NCBI RefSeq assembly: GCF_019345465.1
Contig: NZ_JAHKRC010000021.1
Coordinates: 27,169 to 91,168, forward strand
Source of the DNA: Pseudomonas sp. NKUCC02_KPG
Lineage (GTDB): Bacteria; Pseudomonadota; Gammaproteobacteria; Pseudomonadales; Pseudomonadaceae
Reading direction: 5' to 3'
Length of the DNA stretch: 64,000 nucleotides
The notes beneath the pieces were generated by a model. It searched no databases and was not told the origin of the DNA. It worked only from the letters and a program-made list of their open reading frames with translations. Shown in pieces: positions 17,082 to 25,177 of the stretch. Position numbers and translations under genes: made by a program. Positions within the stretch are counted from its first letter, which is position 1; the number at the start of each line of letters is the position of its first letter.

Positions 17082-17095
17082 ATCGTATACGAAAT
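17082..17095 (+). promoter_or_regulatory. GntR/FCD operator before the hydroxyproline-type cluster
   Basis: ATCGTATACGAAAT, containing the perfect palindrome TCGTATACGA, lies 45 bp before the substrate-binding protein gene. The identical 14-mer recurs at 22913-22926. The preceding intergenic stretch (16858-17081) has no recognisable gene. Confidence 0.7.
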
Positions 17096-17140
17096 CCTCA
17101 AATCGATATTCAACAGCACTTCAACGACTCCGAGGCTTCC

Positions 17141-17959
17141 ATGAAAAACCCCGTACTTGCCGTAGCCCTCAGCGCTGTTCTAAGTAGTTCCTTTATCGCC
17201 ACGGCCCAGGCCGACAAGCTCGACGACATCATTGGATCGGGCAAACTGCGCTGCGCCGTCACCCTGGACTTCCCACCGATGGGCTCGCGTGATGCATCCA
17301 ACAAGCCGGTAGGCTTCGATGTGGACTACTGCAACGATCTGGCGAAAGTGCTCGGAGTCGATGCCGAAATCGTTGAAACCCCCTTCCCTGACCGTATCCC
17401 GGCGCTGGTCTCCGGCCGTGCCGACGTGATCGTGGCCTCTACCTCGGACACCCTGGAACGTGCAAAAACCGTTGGCCTGAGCATCCCTTACTTCGCCTTC
17501 CAGATGGTGGTGCTGACCCGCGACGATACCGGCATCAACAACTTCGACGATCTCAAGGGCAAGGCCGTGGGCAATACCAGCGGCACCTATGAAGCCATCG
17601 CCCTGGAAAAAGACGTGAAGAGCTGGGGCAGCGGATCGTTCCGTGCCTATCAGTCGCAAAACGACACCCTGCTGGCCGTTGCCCAGGGCCATATCGAAGC
17701 CACCGTCGTCACCAACACCGTGGCCGCGGCGACCATTAAATCTGGCAAGTACAAAAACCTGAAAGTCGCCGGCAACGCACCTTACGTGGTTGATTACGTG
17801 TCCCTGGGCGCCAAGCGCAGCGAGTACGGCCTGCTCAATTACCTGAACCTGTTCGTCAACCAGCAAGTACGCACCGGTCGCTACAAGGATCTGTGGGTCA
17901 AGTGGGTCGGCACCGAGATTCCACCGGCTGATCTGACCGTACCTCACGTTTACTACTGA
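17141..17959 (+). CDS. Amino-acid ABC transporter substrate-binding protein (SBP family 3)
   Basis: 272-aa periplasmic binding protein. Signal peptide MKNPVLAVALSAVLSSSFIA, predicted cleavage after TAQA, then the family 3 opening DKLDDIIGSGKLRCAVTLDFPPMGSRD and the conserved GFDVDYCNDLAKVLGVDAEIV. The ATG at 17141 is chosen because GAGG sits seven bases upstream and the signal peptide starts there. First gene of the cluster and just after the TCGTATACGA operator. Cluster enzymes suggest hydroxyproline or a related imino acid as ligand; the binding protein alone shows only a polar amino-acid type. Confidence 0.88.
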   Translation: MKNPVLAVALSAVLSSSFIATAQADKLDDIIGSGKLRCAVTLDFPPMGSRDASNKPVGFDVDYCNDLAKVLGVDAEIVETPFPDRIPALVSGRADVIVASTSDTLERAKTVGLSIPYFAFQMVVLTRDDTGINNFDDLKGKAVGNTSGTYEAIALEKDVKSWGSGSFRAYQSQNDTLLAVAQGHIEATVVTNTVAAATIKSGKYKNLKVAGNAPYVVDYVSLGAKRSEYGLLNYLNLFVNQQVRTGRYKDLWVKWVGTEIPPADLTVPHVYY

Positions 17960-17969
17960 GGTATTCAGC

Positions 17970-19742
17970 ATGTCCGGGATTACTTCTCTCTGCGGTCGCA
18001 GCCTGGTTGATGGCGCAGCGGTCGGCCCACTGCTCTACGCCGATGTCGGCCTGAGTTTCTGGGGCGGCGTCGACCCGTTCAGCGGTGAGGTGATCGACCG
18101 TCACCACCCGCTCAGTGGCGAATGCCTGGCGGGCCGGGTGCTGGCGATTCCCAGCGGGCGCGGCTCCTGCACCGGTAGCAGCGTGCTGATGGAGCTGATC
18201 AGCAATGGTCATGCCCCCGCAGCCCTGGTGCTGGCTGAGGCCGATGAGATTCTGACCCTTGGCGTGCTGGTCGCCCAGACCCTGTTCGAACGCTCCCTGC
18301 CGGTGCTCTGCATCGGCAGCGAAGCCTTTGCCGGCTTGCAGCGCAAGGCGTTCGCCAGTGTCAACGGCACACACCTGAGCCTGTTTGATACAGCGCCTGA
18401 CTACACCGCAACAACATCGTTCAGCGATACACCCACTGCAGACCCAGGCACCGAAATCGAGCTGACCGAGCACGATCGGGCACTGCTCGATGGCAGCTAC
18501 GGCAAGGCCGCCCAGGTCGCGATGCAAATCGTTTTGCGCATGGCGCAATTGCAAGGGGCCGCACAACTGATCGACATCACCCAGGCGCATATCGACGGCT
18601 GCATCTATACCGGGCCTGCCAGCCTGCGCTTTGCCCAACAACTGGTTGAATGGGGCGCCCGGGTCCGGGTGCCCACTACCCTCAATTCGATTTCCGTAGA
18701 CCAGCGCCGCTGGCGTGAACTGGGTATCGACCCTGTACTCGGCGTACCGGCCAGTGCTCTGGGCGATGCCTATATGGCCATGGGTGCGCAGCTGAGTTTC
18801 ACCTGCGCGCCTTATCTGCTGGACACCGCGCCCAAGGAGGGCGAGCAGATCGTCTGGGCCGAGTCCAACGCGGTGGTGTACGCCAACAGCGTGCTCGGCG
18901 CACGCACACTCAAATACCCCGATTATCTGGATATCTGCATTGCCCTCACCGGCCGTGCGCCGTTGATTGGCTGCCATCTGGAGAGTCAGCGCAAAGCCCG
19001 TTTACACGTTCAGGTGCCGCAACTGGCTGACCTCGACGACTCTTTCTATCCCCTGCTCGGTTATCACATCGGTGCCCTGGCCGGGAGCCGTATCCCGTTG
19101 GTGTCGGGGCTGGAACACCATCACCCGGACCGGGACGATCTCAAGGCATTCGGTGCGGCCTTTGCCACCACCAGCGCGGCGCCTTTGTTTCATATTGCCG
19201 GGGTAACACCTGAAGCGTTGAATCCGGCACAGGTCCTGGATCAAGCACTGGCGGTGATCACGATCAATGTGCAGGACCTGCTGCTCAGCTGGCAGGAACT
19301 CAACAGTGCCCGTGATTCCAGAGTGGATGTGGTCTCCCTGGGCAACCCGCACTTTTCCCTGACCGAGTTCGCTCATTTGGCGCGCCTGTGCCAGGGCCGG
19401 CATCGCCACCCTGATGTGGTACTGGCGATCACCTGTGGCCGTGCCGTACTGGAGCAGGCACGCGAAGCCGGGCATATCGCCGTACTCGAAGCCTTCGGCG
19501 TCACGCTGGTCACTGATACCTGCTGGTGCATGCTGGGTGAGCCGGTGATCCCGCCGTCCGCCAGGAACCTGATGACCAATTCGGGCAAATACGCCCACTA
19601 CGCACCCGGCCTTGTGGGGCGCAAGGTTCACTTCGCCAGCCTCGCCGAGTGTGTGGATGCGGCGTGCAGTGCCACGGCCAGCGGTCGCTTGCCGCTGTGG
19701 CTGCAAACCGCTGCCTCACTGGAGAACTACGCCCATGTTTGA
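17970..19742 (+). CDS. Aconitase X, fused type: probable cis-3-hydroxy-L-proline dehydratase
   Basis: 590-aa enzyme that joins the small swivel domain (DUF126-like, about residues 1-145, with SGRGSCTGSSVL) to the large DUF521 domain (about 165-580, with DITQAHIDGCIYTGPASLRFAQQL, LIGCHLESQRKARLHV, GNPHFSLTEFAHLARL, ITCGRAVLEQA and VTDTCWCM). Fused AcnX proteins have been characterised as cis-3-hydroxy-L-proline dehydratases giving delta1-pyrroline-2-carboxylate; other AcnX members act on mevalonate 5-phosphate, so the assignment leans on context. That context is an amino-acid importer, a racemase-family enzyme and a pyrroline-carboxylate reductase homologue. It starts 10 bp after the binding-protein stop. 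Confidence 0.82.
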   Translation: MSGITSLCGRSLVDGAAVGPLLYADVGLSFWGGVDPFSGEVIDRHHPLSGECLAGRVLAIPSGRGSCTGSSVLMELISNGHAPAALVLAEADEILTLGVLVAQTLFERSLPVLCIGSEAFAGLQRKAFASVNGTHLSLFDTAPDYTATTSFSDTPTADPGTEIELTEHDRALLDGSYGKAAQVAMQIVLRMAQLQGAAQLIDITQAHIDGCIYTGPASLRFAQQLVEWGARVRVPTTLNSISVDQRRWRELGIDPVLGVPASALGDAYMAMGAQLSFTCAPYLLDTAPKEGEQIVWAESNAVVYANSVLGARTLKYPDYLDICIALTGRAPLIGCHLESQRKARLHVQVPQLADLDDSFYPLLGYHIGALAGSRIPLVSGLEHHHPDRDDLKAFGAAFATTSAAPLFHIAGVTPEALNPAQVLDQALAVITINVQDLLLSWQELNSARDSRVDVVSLGNPHFSLTEFAHLARLCQGRHRHPDVVLAITCGRAVLEQAREAGHIAVLEAFGVTLVTDTCWCMLGEPVIPPSARNLMTNSGKYAHYAPGLVGRKVHFASLAECVDAACSATASGRLPLWLQTAASLENYAHV

Positions 19743-20400
19743 CTACACCTTCCAATGGCGATCGGCAATGCGCGCCTTGCCGGACATGCTCGCAGGTGCC
19801 CTGGTCACCTTTGAGACCGCTGCACTGTCGATGATCTTCGGCGTGGTGATCGCCCTGGCGCTGACCGTGATGCGCGAAACCAGGAACCCGTGGTTGCGCG
19901 GCATCGGCAATACCTGGGTATCCATTGCCCGCAACACCCCGTCGCTGTTTCAAATCTATATTTTGTACTTCGGCCTGGGCTCCATGGGCCTGCATGTCAG
20001 TTCATGGGTGGCCCTGCTGGCCGGGATCACGTTCAACAACGCCGGCTACCTGGCCGAAAACTTCCGTGGCGGCCTCAAAGCCGTGCCCGAAACCCAGGTC
20101 CGTGCTGCCCGCTCCCTGGGCATGAGTGCATTCCAGACCTACCGCATGATCGTCGTCCCGCAGCTGCTGCGCATTGTGTTCTACCCGCTGACCAACCAGA
20201 TGGTCTGGGCTGTACTGATGACGTCCCTGGGCGTGATCGTGGGCCTGAACAATGACCTCACCGGCGTGACCCAGGACTACAACGTCAAAACGTTCCGCAC
20301 CTTCGAATACTTCGCCATGGCCGCGGTGCTGTATTACCTGATTGCCAAAGCAATCGTTGCAGTAGCCCGGCTGTTGGCCTGGCGACTGTTTCGTTACTGA
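19735..20400 (+). CDS. Amino-acid ABC transporter permease (HisM/GlnP family)
   Basis: 221-aa inner-membrane permease. The ATG at 19735 overlaps the aconitase X stop by eight bases. Hydrophobic segments begin after FQWRSAMRALPDMLAGALVT, and the EAA loop is visible as ENFRGGLKAVPETQVRAARSLGMSAFQTYRMIVVPQ. It should pair with the next permease to form the heterodimeric channel for the family 3 binding protein. Confidence 0.9.
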   Translation: MFDYTFQWRSAMRALPDMLAGALVTFETAALSMIFGVVIALALTVMRETRNPWLRGIGNTWVSIARNTPSLFQIYILYFGLGSMGLHVSSWVALLAGITFNNAGYLAENFRGGLKAVPETQVRAARSLGMSAFQTYRMIVVPQLLRIVFYPLTNQMVWAVLMTSLGVIVGLNNDLTGVTQDYNVKTFRTFEYFAMAAVLYYLIAKAIVAVARLLAWRLFRY

Positions 20401-20410
20401 GGACTGACCC

Positions 20411-21061
20411 ATGTTTTCAACCAGTTTTACCTGGAACGACTTTTTGTTTTTGCTGGACGGGGCCTGGGTCACCCTGCAACTGACCACCTGGGCGATTTTG
20501 CTGGGCACTGTTGCAGGACTGCTGTTCGGCCTGATGCGCGCCTTGCTGCCGCGGGCCAGTCTGCCGCTGGCCTGGGTGCTGGACGTGTTTCGCAGCGTAC
20601 CGTTGCTGATCCAGTTTGTGCTGTTCAACTCGCTCAAGAGCATTGTCGGCCTGAACATCAGCGCCTTCACCGTCGGCTGCATCGTGCTTGGTGTCTACGC
20701 TGCCGCGTACTTTACCGAGATCGTGCGCAGCGGCGTGCTCGCCGTGCCATTTACCACACGCCGGGCCAGCCGCTCCCTGGGCCTGAGCTACTTGCAGGAC
20801 CTGCGCTATATCGTGCTGCCCATCGCCATGCGGGTGGCCTTCCCCGGCTGGCTCAACCTGGTGCTCAGTGTGATGAAAGACACCGCCCTGGTGATGTGGA
20901 TCGGCATTGTTGAACTGTTGCGTGCCTCGCAAATCGTCGTCACCCGCATCCAGGAACCGATGCTGGTGCTGTGCATCGCAGGCCTTATCTATTACGTCAT
21001 GAGCCTGGTGGTTGCCCGCCTTGGCGCTCGCCTGGAAAAAAGGTGGCAAGAAAATGATTGA
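20411..21061 (+). CDS. Amino-acid ABC transporter permease, second subunit
   Basis: 216-aa permease of the same family as its upstream neighbour, with DFLFLLDGAWVTLQLTTWAILLG at the N-terminus and an EAA loop, VRSGVLAVPFTTRRASRSLGLSYLQDLRYIVLP, at about residues 105-140. It begins 10 bp after the first permease and overlaps the ATPase gene by eight bases. Confidence 0.9.
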   Translation: MFSTSFTWNDFLFLLDGAWVTLQLTTWAILLGTVAGLLFGLMRALLPRASLPLAWVLDVFRSVPLLIQFVLFNSLKSIVGLNISAFTVGCIVLGVYAAAYFTEIVRSGVLAVPFTTRRASRSLGLSYLQDLRYIVLPIAMRVAFPGWLNLVLSVMKDTALVMWIGIVELLRASQIVVTRIQEPMLVLCIAGLIYYVMSLVVARLGARLEKRWQEND

Positions 21062-21776
21062 GATCGTCAACGTACACAAATCCTTCGGCGACCTTGAAGT
21101 GGTCAAGGGCGTGAGCCTGACCGTGAACAAGGGCGAAGTGGTTTCGATTATCGGCGGTTCCGGCTCCGGCAAGTCGACCCTGCTGATGTGCATCAACGGT
21201 CTGGAACCGATCCAGAAGGGCCATATCCGCGTCGATGGCATCGAAGTCCATGACCGCGCCACTAACCTCAACCACCTGCGGCAGAAAATCGGCATCGTGT
21301 TCCAGCAATGGAACGCCTTCCCGCACCTCACCGTGCTCGAAAACGTGATGCTTGCACCGCGCAAGGTGCTCGGCAAAAGCAAGGCCGAAGCCGAGGCCCT
21401 GGCGGTGCAGCAACTGACCCATGTGGGCCTTGGCGACAAGCTCAAGGCCTTCCCCGGCAAGCTGTCCGGCGGTCAGCAACAGCGCATGGCCATTGCCCGT
21501 GCCCTGGCCATGTCGCCGGACTACATGCTGTTTGACGAAGCCACCTCGGCCCTCGACCCGCAACTGGTCGGCGAAGTGCTGGACACCATGCGCATGCTCG
21601 CCGAAGACGGCATGACCATGGTCCTGGTGACCCATGAAATCCGTTTTGCGCGGGATGTATCCGACCGTGTGGCGTTCTTTCGCAACGGCCTGGTGCACGA
21701 AATCGGCTCACCCGATCAAGTCATCGGCAACCCGGTGCACGCGGAAACGGCGGCCTTCCTCAAGTCGGTCAAATAA
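21054..21776 (+). CDS. Amino-acid ABC transporter ATP-binding protein
   Basis: 240-aa ATPase. The start at 21054 (MIEIVNVHKSFG) is favoured over an upstream in-frame ATG at 21012 because it lies after AAAAGGTGG and gives the family N-terminus. Walker A GGSGSGKST near residue 38, signature LSGGQQQR near 139, Walker B YMLFDEATSALD near 160, H-loop VLVTHE. GlnQ/HisP group; completes the four-part importer. Confidence 0.93.
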   Translation: MIEIVNVHKSFGDLEVVKGVSLTVNKGEVVSIIGGSGSGKSTLLMCINGLEPIQKGHIRVDGIEVHDRATNLNHLRQKIGIVFQQWNAFPHLTVLENVMLAPRKVLGKSKAEAEALAVQQLTHVGLGDKLKAFPGKLSGGQQQRMAIARALAMSPDYMLFDEATSALDPQLVGEVLDTMRMLAEDGMTMVLVTHEIRFARDVSDRVAFFRNGLVHEIGSPDQVIGNPVHAETAAFLKSVK

Positions 21777-21786
21777 CCCCCAGTCA

Positions 21787-21810
21787 CTGTGGGCGCGGGC
21801 ATGCTCGCGA
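21787..21810 (+). repeat. REP palindrome between the ABC ATPase and racemase-family genes
   Basis: CTGTGGGCGCGGGCATGCTC followed by GCGA, a slightly diverged Pseudomonas REP within the 66-bp gap. In an operon-internal position it may lower expression of the downstream gene or stabilise the upstream mRNA. Confidence 0.75.
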
Positions 21811-21842
21811 CAAGGCCCACCTCAACACAACAGGAGCAAGCC

Positions 21843-22871
21843 ATGCGGTCATCGAAAATCGTTCATGTGGTCAGTTGTCACGCCGAGGGAGAGGTTGGCG
21901 ACGTGATTGTAGGTGGCGTGGCCCCGCCGCCGGGTGCCACCGTGTGGGAACAGTCGCGGTGGATTGCCCAGGACGAAACCCTGCGCAACTTCGTCCTCAA
22001 CGAACCCCGTGGCGGCGTGTTCCGCCACGTCAACCTGCTGGTTCCGGCCAAGGATCCACGGGCACAAATGGCCTGGATCATCATGGAGCCGGCCGACACG
22101 CCGCCGATGTCGGGCTCCAACTCGATATGCGTCTCCACGGTGTTGCTCGACAGCGGCATTTTGCCGATGACCGAACCGCAAACCCGACTGGTGCTCGAAG
22201 CCCCGGGCGGACTGATCGAAGCCGTGGCCGATTGCCGGGACGGCAAGGTGCAACGGGTCGAGATCAAGAACGTACCGTCATTCGCGGACCGTCTGGATGC
22301 CTGGATCGAAGTTGAAGGCCTTGGCTCGCTCAAGGTCGACACCGCCTATGGCGGCGACAGTTTCGTACTCGCCGATGCCCGGGAACTGGGGTTTTCGATC
22401 AGCCCGGACGAAGCGAAAGACATCGTTGAAATCGGCTTGAAAATCACCCGTGCGGCCAACGAGCAACTGGGCTTTGTCCACCCGCTGAACCCCGACTGGT
22501 CGCATATCTCCTTTTGCCAGATTGCAGCCCCCGTGGAGTACCAGAACGGGATTGCCAGTGGTGCCAACGCAGTGGTGATCCGTCCGGGCAAGATCGATCG
22601 TTCGCCCTGCGGCACCGGCTGCTCGGCGCGCATGGCGGTATTGCAGGCCAAGGGCGTGCTCAAGGTGGGTGATCGCTTTATCGGGCGCTCGATCATCGGT
22701 TCCGAGTTCCATTGCCGCATCGACTCCATGACCGAAGTCGCCGGACGCACCGCGATCTACCCGTGCATCTCTGGCCGGGCCTGGATCACCGGCACCCATC
22801 AGTTACTGCTGGACCCAAGCGACCCGTGGCCACAGGGCTATCGCCTGTCGGACACCTGGTCGGGTGCGTAA
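21843..22871 (+). CDS. Proline racemase-family enzyme with a Ser/Cys active site (hydroxyproline epimerase or dehydratase)
   Basis: 342-aa member of the proline racemase superfamily; AGGAG precedes the ATG at 21843. The two catalytic positions read Ser90 (PMSGSNSICVST, where racemases have MCGH) and Cys256 (DRSPCGTGCSARMA). The superfamily splits into proline racemase and 4-hydroxyproline 2-epimerase (usually Cys/Cys) and trans-3-hydroxy-L-proline dehydratase (typically with Thr at the second site). The Ser/Cys pair seen here fits neither common pattern exactly, so epimerisation of a 3- or 4-hydroxyproline is the leading but unproven role. It is co-directional with the ABC importer and the HypD-like gene. 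Confidence 0.85.
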   Translation: MRSSKIVHVVSCHAEGEVGDVIVGGVAPPPGATVWEQSRWIAQDETLRNFVLNEPRGGVFRHVNLLVPAKDPRAQMAWIIMEPADTPPMSGSNSICVSTVLLDSGILPMTEPQTRLVLEAPGGLIEAVADCRDGKVQRVEIKNVPSFADRLDAWIEVEGLGSLKVDTAYGGDSFVLADARELGFSISPDEAKDIVEIGLKITRAANEQLGFVHPLNPDWSHISFCQIAAPVEYQNGIASGANAVVIRPGKIDRSPCGTGCSARMAVLQAKGVLKVGDRFIGRSIIGSEFHCRIDSMTEVAGRTAIYPCISGRAWITGTHQLLLDPSDPWPQGYRLSDTWSGA

Positions 22872-22912
22872 CCCCCCCACAGCGCTGATACGAAGGCCTT
22901 TTTTTGAATTTA

Positions 22913-22926
22913 ATCGTATACGAAAT
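22913..22926 (+). promoter_or_regulatory. GntR/FCD operator before the HypD-like gene
   Basis: ATCGTATACGAAAT, identical to the site at 17082-17095, lies 29 bp before the HypD-like start codon. It implies a second promoter inside the cluster under the same regulator. Confidence 0.7.
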
Positions 22927-22955
22927 ACCATCAATATAACCGGAGGCAACAAACA

Positions 22956-23873
22956 ATGAGCAAGCGCATCAACTGGAGTGGCGTCTTCCCTGCGGTGACC
23001 ACTCAATTCAACGATGACTTCACCATCAACCTGGACAAGACCCACCAGGTGATTTCCAACGTTATTCGCGACGGCGTCTCGGGCCTGGTGGTGTGCGGAT
23101 CGGTGGGGGAAAACACCTCGTTGACCGCCGAAGAAAAAATCGCCGTGACCGAGGTCGCGGTGGATGCCTCTCGCGGTCGTGTACCGGTGATCTGTGGCGT
23201 GGCCGAGTTCACCAGCGTGCAAGCCGCCAAGGTGGCCAATGCCGTGCGCAAGGTCGGGGTCGACGGGGTGATGTTGATGCCCGCGCTGGTCTACGGCTCA
23301 AAGCCTTTTGAAACGGCCGAACATTATCGTTACGTGGCCAAAAACGCCGACGTTCCGCTTATGGTCTACAACAACCCGCCGATCTACAAAAATGACGTTA
23401 CCCCTGAAATCCTGATTTCCCTCGCTGATTGCGACAACGTGGTGTGCTTCAAGGACTCCTCGGGCGACACCCGGCGCTTTATCGACATTCGCAATGAAGT
23501 CGGCGACCGTTTTGTGCTGTTTGCAGGCCTTGACGACGTGGTGCTCGAAAGCATCGCCGTGGGTGCCGAGGGTTGGGTATCGGGGATGTCCAACGTATTC
23601 CCCAAAGAAGGCGAAACCATCTTCCGCCTGGCCAAGGCCGGGCGCTTTGCCGAGGCCATGCCGATCTATGAGTGGTTGATGCCGATTTTGCACCTGGACG
23701 CCCGCGCCGACCTGGTGCAGTGCATCAAGTTGTGTGAGGCCATTGCCGGTCGCGGCAGCGCCTTGACCCGCCCACCGCGCCTGGCCCTGCCCCGGGAAGA
23801 CCGTGAATTTGTCGAGCGGATCATGGCCAAGGCCCTGGCCAACCGTCCGCAGTTGCCCGATGTCGGCTTGTAG
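22956..23873 (+). CDS. DHDPS/NAL-family aldolase or deaminase, HypD-like
   Basis: 305-aa TIM-barrel enzyme of the dihydrodipicolinate synthase family. Schiff-base Lys166 in VVCFKDSSGD and Tyr138 in LMVYNNPP are present; GSVGENTSLTAEEK is the usual substrate-binding loop. Within the family it most resembles delta1-pyrroline-4-hydroxy-2-carboxylate deaminase (HypD) of hydroxyproline catabolism. No D-hydroxyproline dehydrogenase or ketoglutarate-semialdehyde dehydrogenase gene is nearby, so if it is HypD the partners are elsewhere. A GGAGG site precedes the ATG, and the TCGTATACGA operator is 29 bp upstream. Confidence 0.8.
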   Translation: MSKRINWSGVFPAVTTQFNDDFTINLDKTHQVISNVIRDGVSGLVVCGSVGENTSLTAEEKIAVTEVAVDASRGRVPVICGVAEFTSVQAAKVANAVRKVGVDGVMLMPALVYGSKPFETAEHYRYVAKNADVPLMVYNNPPIYKNDVTPEILISLADCDNVVCFKDSSGDTRRFIDIRNEVGDRFVLFAGLDDVVLESIAVGAEGWVSGMSNVFPKEGETIFRLAKAGRFAEAMPIYEWLMPILHLDARADLVQCIKLCEAIAGRGSALTRPPRLALPREDREFVERIMAKALANRPQLPDVGL

Positions 23874-23888
23874 CCGGTGAGGCGTTCC

Positions 23889-24034
23889 GTAGTCGCTGTC
23901 GAGTAGAACGAGGCTACGATCGGCGGCGTAGCGGTCGTAAACCGGCGCACGGGGTATGCCTGACTAACCGTGGGAACCGATTTTATGACGGCTTCGCCGC
24001 CGATCGCAGCCTCGCACGGCTCGTCAGCGACTAC
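23889..24034. repeat. Single copy of the GTAGTCGCTG...CAGCGACTAC palindromic element, plus a partial copy
   Basis: A 146-bp element bounded by GTAGTCGCTGTCGAG and CTCGTCAGCGACTAC, with inner arms resembling CGAGGCTACG/CGCAGCCTCG. It is a diverged solo copy of the unit tandemly repeated at 32963-33763 and from 63361. A truncated second copy begins near 24058 (GTAGTCGCTGCGATCGAG). It lies between convergent genes. Confidence 0.85.
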
Positions 24035-24101
24035 AGATTCGTCACCAACTCCGTGCTGTAGTCGCTGCGATCGAGAGGGTTTCACCGCCCGCACAATGTC
24101 C

Positions 24102-25109
24102 TCAATTCAACAATGCCCGCAGATCGTTGTACAACGCCTGCGGGATCTGCACCCCTTCCACCTGGCTTCGCGCCCGCGCATCGTAACGGCGTTGCGACGG
24201 TAAACGGGCGCCCTGCCCTTCGATACTTTCAAACAACACTTCTGCCCGTGCCAGATGCTGCTCGGTTGCAGCCCCCAGAAAGCGCTGCGGATCGAACGCG
24301 ATAATCAACTCGCCATGGTATGGCGACGACTTGCTGCCCGCGTCGTAAGCCAAGGATTCGGCACTGGTCAAATCTCCGATCAAGGGCCCGGCAATCAATT
24401 CCACCATCGCAGCCAGCGCAGACCCCTTGTGCCCGCCGAACGTCAGCATCGCGCCCGTATCCAGCACGACATTGGCGTCGGTGCTCGGCCGCCCCTCAGC
24501 GTCAACGCCCCAGCCTTCAGGTATCGACTTGCCTGCCCGGCGATGCAACTCGATGTCGCCACGGGCAATCGCACTGGTGGCAAAGTCAAAGACAAAAGGA
24601 TCACGGCCCGCCCGTGGCCAGCCAAACGCAATCGGGTTGGTGCCAAAGACCGGCTGGCTGCCGCCGGCAGGCGCAACCCAGGCATGGCTCGGGTTGCAGG
24701 CCAATGCCACCAGACCGGCCGCCGTCAATTGTTCGATCTCTACCCACAGTGCCGAAAAATGCACACACCGATTGATCGCCAACGCCGCAATACCGTTAGC
24801 CCGGGTTTTGTCCTGCAGTAACGGCAGACCCGCCTGGAAGGCCAACTGGGAAAAACCGCCCCCCGCATCCACCCGCACAATCGAAGGCGCCTGATCGATC
24901 ACGCGCGGCACGGCGTCGGCCGAGACCTTGCCCGCGCGCAGCGAATTGACACAGCCCAGCACCCGGTACAAGCCGTGAGAGGCGCAACCATCACGCTCCC
25001 CGGCCAGCACCGTTTCACTCACCGCGCGGGCATGGGCCGGATTGAAACCGTTATGCAACAAGATCGATTCGGCCAGCTCGTAAGCCTGGGCCAGGGTCAG
25101 TCGGATCAT
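24102..25109 (-). CDS. Malate/lactate-dehydrogenase-like (Ldh_2) reductase, probable delta1-pyrroline-2-carboxylate reductase
   Basis: 335-aa NAD(P)H-dependent reductase of the Ldh_2/sulfolactate dehydrogenase fold. Seen: ERDGCASHGLYRV, the active-site region INRCVHFSALWVEIE, GTNPIAFGWPRAGRDPFVFDFATSAIARGDI and MLTFGGHKGSALAAMVEL. This subgroup includes DpkA/LhpD enzymes reducing pyrroline-2-carboxylate to L-proline, the product expected from cis-3-hydroxyproline dehydration by the aconitase X encoded nearby. AAGGAG precedes the ATG. It is on the opposite strand from the transporter cluster and 61 bp after mtlD, so it may share a transcript with mtlD. Confidence 0.8.
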   Translation of the reverse strand: MIRLTLAQAYELAESILLHNGFNPAHARAVSETVLAGERDGCASHGLYRVLGCVNSLRAGKVSADAVPRVIDQAPSIVRVDAGGGFSQLAFQAGLPLLQDKTRANGIAALAINRCVHFSALWVEIEQLTAAGLVALACNPSHAWVAPAGGSQPVFGTNPIAFGWPRAGRDPFVFDFATSAIARGDIELHRRAGKSIPEGWGVDAEGRPSTDANVVLDTGAMLTFGGHKGSALAAMVELIAGPLIGDLTSAESLAYDAGSKSSPYHGELIIAFDPQRFLGAATEQHLARAEVLFESIEGQGARLPSQRRYDARARSQVEGVQIPQALYNDLRALLN

Positions 25110-25158
25110 GATCAGCTCCTTGAACAGACCTTACAGACTGGCCCATTGCAGGCCCTGC

Positions 25159-25177
25159 GGCTTGATCGAATCAAGCC
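25159..25177 (-). terminator. Hairpin at the mtlD stop codon
   Basis: GGCTTGAT-CGA-ATCAAGCC is a perfect 8-bp inverted repeat that includes the mtlD stop codon. There is no T-run after it on the minus strand, so it may be a weak or Rho-assisted terminator, or an mRNA-stabilising stem between mtlD and the reductase gene. Confidence 0.4.
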
